A DNA stretch of 64,000 nucleotides, taken from the NCBI GenBank assembly GCA_023416335.1, contig JAEZHY010000126.1:1-64000 (forward strand), in the 5' to 3' direction. Source of the stretch: Pseudomonadota bacterium. Lineage in GTDB: Bacteria > Desulfobacterota > Syntrophobacteria > Syntrophobacterales > Syntrophobacteraceae. The notes below the pieces were generated by a model. It made no database searches. It had not been told where the DNA came from and saw nothing but the letters and a program-made list of their open reading frames with translations. This document shows positions 18,065-26,001 of this stretch, piece by piece. Position 1 is the stretch's first letter, and the number at the start of each line of letters is the position of its first letter. Made by a program: the position numbers and the translations under genes.

Positions 18065-19909
18065 TCAGCGGATGATCTCTTTCACTTTACTTACGATCCC
18101 CCGGCTGGATATTTCCTCGTAATCCAAAAGTTCCTGCGGCTTCCCGCTCTTGGGCGTCCTGCGCACCGCAAGCGACCATACGGGAAACCCGGAAAGCGAG
18201 AGCACATCCTTCACAGCCTCGCCTATCCCGCCTTCGGCATAATGGTCTTCCACCGTAAGAATTCGTCCCGTCTCGCGGGCAGCCCCTTGTAATGTTTCCA
18301 GATCGAGTGGTTTGATGCTGTAAAGATCGATCACACGTATGGATATGTTCTCCTTCCGGAGTTCTTCATAAGCCTTCAGGGCTTCATGGAGAGTTATGCC
18401 CGCGGCAACCACAGCTACCACGTCCCCTTCACTCTTCCGCAGCGTTTTGCTGCCCCCGATCTCGAATTGCTCGTCCGAATCATAGATTATGGGAGTGGAC
18501 GCCCGCGTCGTCCTTATGTAGACAATCCCTTTGTGCCGCGCCGCCGCTTCGACAAGGCGATCGGTCGAGACCGCGTCCGCAGGATAGAGCACCACGCCGT
18601 CTAGAATTGTGCGGAAAGAGGCGATATCCTCCAGTCCCATCTGCGAGGGACCGTCCTGCCCGATGGACACTCCGGCGTGCGATCCGACATATTTCAGGTT
18701 CGCATCGGAATATTGGCTCATCCTGATCTGGTCGAAGGCACGGCTCATGAACGCCGCGAAAGTGGAAACGAAAGGAATCTTTCCTCTACGAGCAAGCCCC
18801 AGGGCGACATCGACCATGTTCTGTTCGGCTATGAACATTTCGAAGAACCGGTCGGGATATTCCTCCTTGAAGGTCTCGGCCCCCGTGGAGTTGCTCACCT
18901 CGCCGTCCAGCGAAACGATGTTTGGAAATTCTGGATAGATCCGAACCAGTGCCTTGCCGTACGCTTTCCTTGTTGCAATGGATTCCCCCGCGGCATAGTG
19001 GACCGGTTCCGCCTTCCTTGCCTCCGGAACAAAAGGCTTCAGGTTTTCGGGCTTTGCTATTTCGCCCCGAATCGACTTGTCTACGGGACCGATATCCTTC
19101 AGTGCCTGCTCGAATTCGGCCTGCTTCAATGCTACCCCGTGCCGGCCGTTCTGGTCTTCAACTGATAGTACGCCCTTCCCTTTTATCGTTTTGGCAATAA
19201 TTATGACCGGCTTCCCGTCTGCCTTCAAACCCTGCTCATAGGCATCGAGGATTTCCGGGAAGGAATGCCCTTCGATTTCAACGGTCTCCCATCCGAAAGC
19301 CGAAATCCTCTTCCGGTAGGCGTCCAGGTTGTGACCGTACATGGTCTGGCCACGCTGCCCGAGGCGATTTACGTCAATTATCCCGATGAGATTGTCCAGA
19401 TGGTAGTAGTCCGCTATCTGGATTGCCTCCCACTGCGACCCTTCCGACATTTCGCTGTCTCCGAGCAGCACGTAGGTCCGGTAAGGCAGCTTGTCGAGAA
19501 ACTTTGCGTTCATGGCCATCCCCACACCTACCGAGAGTCCCTGCCCCAATGAGCCGGTTGCCGCTTCGGTGTACCGGAACGCAACAGTCGGATGCCCCTC
19601 GAGCGGGCTGCCGAACTGACGGTACGTCATCAATTCTTCTTCGGAGATTTTTCCCGCTGCCGTCCAAAGCGCATAAAGAAGAGGCGATGCATGCCCCTTG
19701 GAGAAGAGCAGGCGGTCGTTGTTCGGATTTTCGGGATGGTCGGCATCGAAACGGAAAGTACCCCCGAACATGAGTCCGACAATCAGTTCCGTCGCGGAAA
19801 GTGACGAAGTGGGATGTCCGGAACCAGCATTGGTTGTGCAGGCAAGTATGTAATAGCGGACCAGGCGAGCCAGTTTTTCCAGCTTTTGAATAGTTTCCTC
19901 GGTGGGCAT
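18065..19909 (-). CDS. tkt: Transketolase
   Basis: Thiamine-diphosphate enzyme that moves two-carbon units between ketoses and aldoses. From the ATG at 19909 (AAGGGG 6 nt upstream) it has 614 residues. It carries NAGSGHPTSSLSATE at the N-terminus, the TPP/Mg motif GDSEMSEGSQWE with its downstream IIDVNRLGQ, and the pyrimidine-domain MFIAEQNMVDVALGLA with the catalytic Glu. At about 610 aa it is of the shorter animal/archaeal-type length rather than the 660-residue E. coli type. Confidence 0.95.
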   Translation of the reverse strand: MPTEETIQKLEKLARLVRYYILACTTNAGSGHPTSSLSATELIVGLMFGGTFRFDADHPENPNNDRLLFSKGHASPLLYALWTAAGKISEEELMTYRQFGSPLEGHPTVAFRYTEAATGSLGQGLSVGVGMAMNAKFLDKLPYRTYVLLGDSEMSEGSQWEAIQIADYYHLDNLIGIIDVNRLGQRGQTMYGHNLDAYRKRISAFGWETVEIEGHSFPEILDAYEQGLKADGKPVIIIAKTIKGKGVLSVEDQNGRHGVALKQAEFEQALKDIGPVDKSIRGEIAKPENLKPFVPEARKAEPVHYAAGESIATRKAYGKALVRIYPEFPNIVSLDGEVSNSTGAETFKEEYPDRFFEMFIAEQNMVDVALGLARRGKIPFVSTFAAFMSRAFDQIRMSQYSDANLKYVGSHAGVSIGQDGPSQMGLEDIASFRTILDGVVLYPADAVSTDRLVEAAARHKGIVYIRTTRASTPIIYDSDEQFEIGGSKTLRKSEGDVVAVVAAGITLHEALKAYEELRKENISIRVIDLYSIKPLDLETLQGAARETGRILTVEDHYAEGGIGEAVKDVLSLSGFPVWSLAVRRTPKSGKPQELLDYEEISSRGIVSKVKEIIR

Positions 19910-20147
19910 CTTTTCCCCTTGAGAGATTAAGAAATTGGTTAAGAAAAAGGTAAGAGTGGATTTGCGGGAACGGAAGAGTTTCGCCAGGTAGTATTGAAGA
20001 GGTGGGATTTGCCTTAGGCAGAGGTTTGCCAAGCGTGTGGATTTAAGGTGATTTTGGCCGCAGGATGGTATGCCGCAAATGATAAACTTCAGAGGTTTGA
20101 GGCGGTCAGGAACATAACGAGATTAAGAACTGACGGAATGGGCACCT

Positions 20148-20486
20148 TTACTGAGTCAGACTAATTTCCTGATACGGCTCTCCCTGTCTGTGGGGGCTGA
20201 TTTTGATAGTGACTTTTCTCTCGAGGCGTTTGAGGAAATCAAGGAGCTTGTCGATTGTGAATCTGCTGAAGTGGCCGTTCATCAGATGGGACACGTCCGA
20301 CTGGGCAATACCGAGTAGATTGGCTATTTCCCGTTGTTTGAGCCTTTTATTACGGACAATATCGTAAACATGGAACCCCAGTCGCGACCGGGCAAAGAGT
20401 TCGTCTGCGTCCTGCAATCCCAGGTCGGCAAAAACGTTTCCCGAGCCCTCTTCATATTCTATATTGGTTTGATCCTTGTTGCTCAT
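20148..20486 (-). CDS. XRE-family antitoxin (HigA-2-like)
   Basis: A 112-residue DNA-binding protein with a helix-turn-helix at KQREIANLLGIAQSDVSHLM and the family ending RLERKVTIKISP. Proteins of this pattern are the antitoxin partners of HigB/RelE toxins and repress their own operon. It begins inside the last 35 bases of the toxin gene, the toxin-first order usual for hig loci. The palindrome at 20864-20883 is its likely operator. Confidence 0.85.
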   Translation of the reverse strand: MSNKDQTNIEYEEGSGNVFADLGLQDADELFARSRLGFHVYDIVRNKRLKQREIANLLGIAQSDVSHLMNGHFSRFTIDKLLDFLKRLERKVTIKISPHRQGEPYQEISLTQ

Positions 20487-20844
20487 ATTTTGAGAGTTCC
20501 TTTGCTTCCCTGTATCTCTGCTTAATCAAATCTATGTCATGTTGCGGGGTTTCCGCACTTTTCCTGGACTTTTTCTGGAAAGCATGAAGCACATAGATTC
20601 TCGTTCCAAGCTGAACCGCCACAACCGTGCGGTAGGCATCAGTATCGTATCTCAGGGCAATTTCGAGAACGCCGCTGCCAACTCCTTTGAACGGTTTAGC
20701 ATCCTTCGGCATTCCTCCAAATTGCATCAACTGGAGTTGATCGCCGATGAGCTTCTGCGCACCCAAAGGGAACTCCCGGATGTTCTTTCTTGAGTTCCCC
20801 ATCCAGACGAGAGGTCTTATCTCTGATATCTCGAACTCATCCAA
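20452..20844 (-). CDS. HigB/RelE-type toxin (phage-derived Gp49-like)
   Basis: The core has the pattern of the COG4679 phage-derived RelE-like toxins: IRPLVWMGNSRKNIREFP, then PFKGVGSGVLEIALRYD, YRTVVAVQLGTRIYVLHAFQ and the basic KKSRKSAETPQHD. Such proteins cut mRNA on the ribosome. I start at TTG 20844, since AGAGG lies 6 nt before it (130 aa). An upstream TTG at 20859 lies almost against the operator. The gene overlaps the antitoxin by 35 nt. Confidence 0.8.
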   Translation of the reverse strand: MDEFEISEIRPLVWMGNSRKNIREFPLGAQKLIGDQLQLMQFGGMPKDAKPFKGVGSGVLEIALRYDTDAYRTVVAVQLGTRIYVLHAFQKKSRKSAETPQHDIDLIKQRYREAKELSKYEQQGSNQYRI

Positions 20845-20863
20845 GGGCTGCCTCTTCAAGAAT

Positions 20864-20883
20864 TTATAGTAAATTTACTATAA
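20864..20883. promoter_or_regulatory. Perfect 20-bp palindrome, probable toxin-antitoxin operator
   Basis: TTATAGTAAATTTACTATAA is its own reverse complement and ends 20 nt before the preferred toxin start. Its AT-rich centre could also supply a -10 element. Binding by the XRE antitoxin is inferred from position and symmetry. Confidence 0.7.
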
Positions 20884-20920
20884 GTCAAGCCCTAATTCGA
20901 CCGTCGGCATTATGATCTTC

Positions 20921-23884
20921 CTACCACTCATCGTATATAACCACCCCCTGCGACTTGCGGCCGTCCACTTTGAGGGTCAGGGTGTTTTCGAAGGAGACGC
21001 GGGCGACGAAATCGGTTTCTTCCACAATGGGCCGGGAAGTCAGCCACTCCCAGTCGATGCGGCCTTCCTGGTTGTCGCTAACGGTCAGGTAGTTGATCCC
21101 GAGAGAGATGATGTTGTGGAAAAAGTGCGACCCCTGTGACGGCTCGGCATTCAGTTTCGGGTGAGCTGTTTCGATGATGGCGGCAACACCGCAGATGTCC
21201 GCCCAGCAGACGGGGATGCCCAGCCACCGGTCGGCAGAACCCCACCGGCCGGGTCCGATGAGGATGTACTTGCGGCCCTCTTTCGCCAGAGCGCCGTTCA
21301 TATGGCCGATCTCCCGGGCAATTTCCGGCATTTTCCCCGGATCGAAGACGTTCGGCTTCACATACAGGAGGTCTTTGACCTCACGGCTCACTTTGTTGCC
21401 CAGTGCCTGGGATGAGATGCAAAAAGCCCTGGAAAGGTCATCGGGCCTTATTTCGACATCGGCCATTTCCGCACGAGCGCTCATCGGGCGAATCTGCAGG
21501 ATGGCGAACCGCGGTTTGTCATTCTTGTCAAAGCTGAGGTCAGCCGAGAACTCCAGTTCGACCGGGCAGCCCATACCATCCTGGCATATCGCGAGAATCC
21601 CGTTCAGAATGTCGGAAAGGGGAATCATTCCGTATTTGAGCACCTGCGCAAAAGTCACCACCGGATAACCGGGAGCGCCAAGAGAGTCCCTGATGCAGTG
21701 TTCCTCGGGTACGTAGGTGCTGCTCATGATTCTCACGGGCTCTTCATCCCTGGCGTCCATGACTTCGCGCCTGACCAGCGTCAGGCCGTCGTTCGGGGTG
21801 AGCCGGCATACCTGTTCGCCGAGCCTGAGGGAATAAAAGTACCGCTGCGAATTGTCCAGAATACCCTCGACCGTTGAGTTCGAAAGCATTTCCGGATGGC
21901 GGGGAGAAAAACGCAGGGCTTTTTCTCCGTCCATGACCGTTTTGCCGAGCCCGAGGGCGATCGTGGCGATGCCGTCTTCGGGTTTCATCTGCAGGTAGGG
22001 GTAGAAATTGTAGGACTGGGCCGTGCCCGCCAGGGCCGGATAGTAGTAAGTCCCGTGCTGTCTTCCCATGAGCTGTTGAACGATTACCGCCATTTTCTCT
22101 TCTTCCGTGCGGTGCCCCACACGACGGGAGAAGGCCTTCGGTCCCTGAAAGTAAGTGGAAGCATAGACCAGCTTGACGGCATGAATAAGCTGATCCAGAC
22201 GGCACTCCAGGTCCGGGTGGTCGTTTGGCAGCATATACGTCTTGTACAGGCCGGCGTAGGCGCGGAACTGCGCGTCCTCCAGAAGACTCGACGACCTGAC
22301 TGCGAGAGGGTACTTTATCTGGGTCAGGAATCCGGCGAGTTTTTCCCTGAAACTGGGCGGAAATTGCGACTCGAAAAAACGCAGGGCGATCGTCTCGTCG
22401 GGCAGGTCCGCTTTTGCCAGATCGAACAGGCCGTTTTTCTTAACGAAATCATCAAAAACACTGGTCGTGATGACAAGAGTCTGCGGAATGTGGATATCGA
22501 CGGATTTGAATTTTTCCTCCAGCAGCGGATACCTGCGCAGGAGCGCCGATGCGAAAGCCAGGCCTCTTGCCTTACCGCCGAGAGATCCGGTGCCGATCTT
22601 CATGAACTCGGAATCCACATCGAACGCCTTGGGATCGAAGTCCACCACTACACCCCTCTGACGCTGCATCCGGCGTTCGTGGATGGCCGAAATGAGGAAC
22701 CTGCGGTGGCTTTCGACATCGGAGAAATCGCCGTCTCTCACCGGCCTGACCCGGGTTGCAAGTTCGATTTCCGACCGGGCGAAAAGCCACCTGGAAAAAT
22801 CGTTCCGGTTGCAATGATGAGCAAAAGAATCGTCGGGTATGCAGGCCAGCTTCTTTTCGAGCATCCTCAGGTTGGGCGCTCGCCCTATCTCGGCACCGTC
22901 GGGTGAACGAAAGACAAAATCACCGAAGCCGAGATGATTCAGGAAGAAGGAACGCACATCCGAGAGCAACGTAGGGGAGTTCTTGTCTACGAACACGGAC
23001 GGGATTTCCACCGCCCGCGCGGCGTTCCTGGATTCGCTGCTCATCAGCAGCGTAGGAATATCGAAGCGTTCGCTCTTGATTGCCTTCAGGAAATCGATCC
23101 CGGCATTCTCATCGAACTTGTTCTTCCGTGGAAAGCGAACGTCCGAGATAACGCTGAAGACGTACGGTTCGTATTTCCTGAAAAGCTCCATCGCCCCTTC
23201 GAACGTACCCGCTACGAGGATCTTGGGCCGCGCGCGCATTGCAAGAAGCCGGTGCTCCTCGTTGAGTCCCTCCTCCATCACGGCCTGGGTCTGAAGGACC
23301 AGTTCTCTGTAGAAAAGAGGCAGCAGGACCGAAAGATATTCCGGCGAATCCTCGACAAAGATGATGACCCGAATGCTTGCGAAATTAGTGTCGTACGCAA
23401 CGTTCCTCTGATCTTCCGCGCTCTTCACCATTGCGAGCAGCAGATCCGAGTTCCCCCTCCAGACGAATATGCGGTTAAAGATACGAGCCGAGGAATACGA
23501 AAGCGCCATACTCGTCTCGGGCTGGTGGCACAAAAGCAGGATCGGCAGCTTGGGGGCTTTAGCCCGGATCCTCTCGGCGGTCATCAGGAAGTTCGTATCG
23601 GATGCGCTCGGCATGATGATGACCATATCGAGCGAGCGGCTCTCAAGGGCAGCAAGTGCGGCATCGGCCGAGGAAACCCAGTGGAGCCTTGGCGGGTGGC
23701 TGAGGTTCAACCCGCGGTACTCATTGATGATGGCTTCCGAAAGCCTGCAATCTTCCTCCATGACCCAGGCGTCATAGGGGGTCGAGATCAGCAGGATCTC
23801 GCGCACTTTCTTGCTCATGAGTTCGTGGAACAGCTTGAATCGGGGGTCGAAGTGATCTATTGAATTTCTTGGGGTTGATGCCAT
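20921..23884 (-). CDS. Two receiver-like domains fused to a PEP-synthase/PPDK N-terminal domain
   Basis: A 987-residue protein. Residues 30-160 and 165-330 are two response-regulator-like folds. The second has an acidic cluster (FVEDSPEY) and SDVRFP in the position of the phospho-Asp, then TLLMSS and a Lys (FVDKNSP), so it may be phosphorylated. From about residue 440 it has a PEP/pyruvate-binding domain: GTGSLGGKARGLAFA, then LAVRSSSLLEDAQFRAYAGL and LQIRPMSAR. The phospho-His swivel and the PEP-utilising barrel of real PEP synthases are missing; instead a C-terminal region with YILIGPGRWGSADRW is present. It could bind ATP and pass phosphate to an unknown target. The gene stands alone; GntR lies upstream. 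Confidence 0.8.
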   Translation of the reverse strand: MASTPRNSIDHFDPRFKLFHELMSKKVREILLISTPYDAWVMEEDCRLSEAIINEYRGLNLSHPPRLHWVSSADAALAALESRSLDMVIIMPSASDTNFLMTAERIRAKAPKLPILLLCHQPETSMALSYSSARIFNRIFVWRGNSDLLLAMVKSAEDQRNVAYDTNFASIRVIIFVEDSPEYLSVLLPLFYRELVLQTQAVMEEGLNEEHRLLAMRARPKILVAGTFEGAMELFRKYEPYVFSVISDVRFPRKNKFDENAGIDFLKAIKSERFDIPTLLMSSESRNAARAVEIPSVFVDKNSPTLLSDVRSFFLNHLGFGDFVFRSPDGAEIGRAPNLRMLEKKLACIPDDSFAHHCNRNDFSRWLFARSEIELATRVRPVRDGDFSDVESHRRFLISAIHERRMQRQRGVVVDFDPKAFDVDSEFMKIGTGSLGGKARGLAFASALLRRYPLLEEKFKSVDIHIPQTLVITTSVFDDFVKKNGLFDLAKADLPDETIALRFFESQFPPSFREKLAGFLTQIKYPLAVRSSSLLEDAQFRAYAGLYKTYMLPNDHPDLECRLDQLIHAVKLVYASTYFQGPKAFSRRVGHRTEEEKMAVIVQQLMGRQHGTYYYPALAGTAQSYNFYPYLQMKPEDGIATIALGLGKTVMDGEKALRFSPRHPEMLSNSTVEGILDNSQRYFYSLRLGEQVCRLTPNDGLTLVRREVMDARDEEPVRIMSSTYVPEEHCIRDSLGAPGYPVVTFAQVLKYGMIPLSDILNGILAICQDGMGCPVELEFSADLSFDKNDKPRFAILQIRPMSARAEMADVEIRPDDLSRAFCISSQALGNKVSREVKDLLYVKPNVFDPGKMPEIAREIGHMNGALAKEGRKYILIGPGRWGSADRWLGIPVCWADICGVAAIIETAHPKLNAEPSQGSHFFHNIISLGINYLTVSDNQEGRIDWEWLTSRPIVEETDFVARVSFENTLTLKVDGRKSQGVVIYDEW

Positions 23885-23993
23885 CTTTATGCCTGCCGCA
23901 GATTTGGTGATGAAGGATTCGTGGGCGGTACCGCGCCCATCTGAAAAAAATGCAGGGGCAGCCGGCCTTGCCCGGCTGCCCCTGCATCAGGGC

Positions 23994-24794
23994 TCAGCGA
24001 TTCTCCGCGGCCAATGCCGCGGGGGCAATCTTTGCCTTTTGCCTCAACTTTTTCCTTACCGTCGAAGGGCGCTCCAGGGGGACCGGGTCCGCGCCGGATT
24101 CAATGCCGCCCGGGAAATAGAAAGCCCGGATGTATTCTTCCTGCACCGGATAGCCCCAATGCCGATCCATCCAGACCGTCTTCACGCTCGCAATATCTCG
24201 TCTTTCAAAAGCATCCAGCAGTAAATCGTGTTCCTCGCAGTTATGCAGCTCCCAACCGACTATGTAACCCCGCCGTGGAAAATCGTACAGCCGCTGTTTG
24301 ATAATATCGACCGTATGCCGAAGGGAGGCATTGTCGGAAAGATCCATGAATACGTTATGAAACGCGAGGTTCAGTTCGTACACCGTGTCAAAGTCCTCAC
24401 GTGCGACCGCACCCCTGAGTCCTTCATTCAACCACCGCATCTTTGCGACGTGATTGCTGCCGATCTGGTCAAAGTTGGAAGAGATGACGCCGGTTTCCAG
24501 GGCTCCCGCTATTTCGTAGCAGTGCCTGATTGCGTCCAGGGTCAGCTTGTTTACGTAAACCCCGCTTCGGGGCGAGATGACTACGAACCCTTCCACTTCA
24601 AGCTGCAAAAGGGCATCGCGCAGGGGGGTCTTGCTCGTCCCCAGTTGTCGGCTGAGCAAATTAAGGTTTATGTTGTCGCCGGGAATCAGGTTGCCGCTAT
24701 GAAGTTCTTTTCTTAGAAATTCATAGACCTGTTCCCGCAAAGACTTCAGGTTGATCATTGTCCAGCTCGACTTTTGGAGACCTGCCGGGAGCAT
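23994..24794 (-). CDS. GntR-family transcriptional regulator, FCD type
   Basis: The winged helix is at about residues 15-80 (LREQVYEFLRKELHSGNLIP, then LSRQLGTSKTPLRDALLQLE and VEGFVVISPRSGVYV). The C-terminal helical FCD effector domain has the usual His and acidic metal ligands (FHNVFMDLS, EEHDLLLDAF). FCD regulators sense small carboxylates or sugar acids. The ATG at 24794 uses the last base of the preceding stop (TGATG), pointing to coupling. An internal ATG at 24758 begins the conserved domain and is an alternative. Effector and targets are unknown. Confidence 0.88.
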   Translation of the reverse strand: MLPAGLQKSSWTMINLKSLREQVYEFLRKELHSGNLIPGDNINLNLLSRQLGTSKTPLRDALLQLEVEGFVVISPRSGVYVNKLTLDAIRHCYEIAGALETGVISSNFDQIGSNHVAKMRWLNEGLRGAVAREDFDTVYELNLAFHNVFMDLSDNASLRHTVDIIKQRLYDFPRRGYIVGWELHNCEEHDLLLDAFERRDIASVKTVWMDRHWGYPVQEEYIRAFYFPGGIESGADPVPLERPSTVRKKLRQKAKIAPAALAAENR

Positions 24795-25018
24795 CAATTA
24801 CCGGTGGCAAAGCTCACGTGGCGCATGCGCTCCCTCAATTCAGAGGCCCATTTGCGCAGGTTCACGGCTTCCTGTCCCCACCCGTGATACTCCATCCTGG
24901 TCGCCTCTTTTTCGAGGCTTTCAACGAACTCCAGGCACTTTTCCATGCTCTCGTTCGAAAACAGTTCCGGACTCAGTCCGATCATATAATCTCCGATATC
25001 TCTCAAGAAAGCAACCAC
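24794..25018 (-). CDS. Small protein of unknown function, coupled to GntR regulator
   Basis: A 74-residue acidic, helix-rich frame (SPELFSNESMEKCLEFVESL, then EYHGWGQEAVNLRKWASELR). It starts with GTG at 25018 and has no strong ribosome site. Its stop overlaps the start of the GntR gene by one base and its start overlaps the previous frame by 16 bases, the compact spacing of an operon. No family recognised. Confidence 0.5.
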   Translation of the reverse strand: MVAFLRDIGDYMIGLSPELFSNESMEKCLEFVESLEKEATRMEYHGWGQEAVNLRKWASELRERMRHVSFATGN

Positions 25019-25302
25019 TTATGCGTTGCGGGCCTGTTCCCGGCCGGTATACGGGCCGATCGACCGGAGAAGACCCTGCCCTGACTCTCTACCCTTCCTG
25101 AACGCCTCGCCTTGTCGATTCCATCCTCCATCTCGGTAGCTGCATCAAAAATGGATCGGCCTTCTTTCCACAACCTTTTTCCCATTGCTGTTTTCAAGCA
25201 AAATTCATTCCCCAAATCCTGAACAGCGGCATCCGAAATACCGGAATCTTCAATAAAGACCGGTTGATAATTCCGAAATCCCGTGTAGTTCTTATGAGTC
25301 AT
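25003..25302 (-). CDS. Hypothetical protein, first gene of the GntR unit
   Basis: From the ATG at 25302 the frame gives 99 residues with amphipathic helical character (DAAVQDLGNEFCLKTAMGKR, then EGRSIFDAATEMEDGIDKAR) and a basic tail. There is no good ribosome site and the frame could open earlier, at 25407. Because it overlaps the next gene by 16 bases it may be real. An alternative is that it and the 74-residue frame are one gene split by a frameshift. Confidence 0.35.
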   Translation of the reverse strand: MTHKNYTGFRNYQPVFIEDSGISDAAVQDLGNEFCLKTAMGKRLWKEGRSIFDAATEMEDGIDKARRSGRVESQGRVFSGRSARIPAGNRPATHKWLLS

Positions 25303-25407
25303 TGGAATGCAGTGTCGAAAAAGCGGGGCTGGGCCTTCAACCTGCCGCTGAAGGCAGATTCTTGACAGGAGAGCCGGTTGAACATGGAATCGTCCGCTCG
25401 AGGACAT

Positions 25408-26001
25408 AGATCACCCATACAGATCAAGTAGGTATTTACCTGATATATCAGATTTCAATCCATGTCAATTAAATTTTTTATTAGTTAGATCAATATATTA
25501 TGTCCATAGTGCCCCAAAGGATTAATTTTGCTTGAAGATATGGGGGGAACGGAGGAGGGCTTATATGAATCCGGAGCAAAGATTAGCTAAAGGACCTGAT
25601 TAGCGGAAGCAGCTTTACAAATGTAAATTGACAAAATCAAGAATTATCCCTTTACCCTCCTTCAAAACAGGGGACCGTAAGGGTAAATGTGAACGGTGTT
25701 CTCTCCGAAAAGTCAAATCCTGCTCTTCCAGCTTACTGCCCCGTTCCACTTTTGACTTCACCGGCGCGTTCGCTACGGTCCCGAATGAGCTCACCGGCCT
25801 CCTCGGCGGTGAAGGCTGTAGCAAAACCCGTGAAAAATTCTCGAATAGAAGGGACATATCTCGGATTGCGCGTTTTCTCGGTGGGAGAATTACGTCGGCG
25901 GCTGGATCGAAAACACCCCGCCGACGCTCGGTGCCCCTGCCTTTTCTCAGCAGGTTCATCCCGTATTTATCGAAAAAGTGCTCCAGTAGAAACGCCGACA
26001 C
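25408..26001. other. Intergenic region, no gene recognised
   Basis: An AT-rich block at 25430-25520 probably holds the promoter of the leftward GntR unit. Between 25615 and 26001 minus-strand frames read through from the protease gene without a ribosome site. One carries EFFTGFATAFTAEEAGELIR, which looks protein-like but has no start. I leave it unassigned. Confidence 0.5.

Noticed and set aside
25615..26001. Minus-strand frames downstream of the subtilisin gene, including one with EFFTGFATAFTAEEAGELIR
   Set aside because: No start codon with a ribosome site and no known family; could be a gene remnant but cannot be supported.
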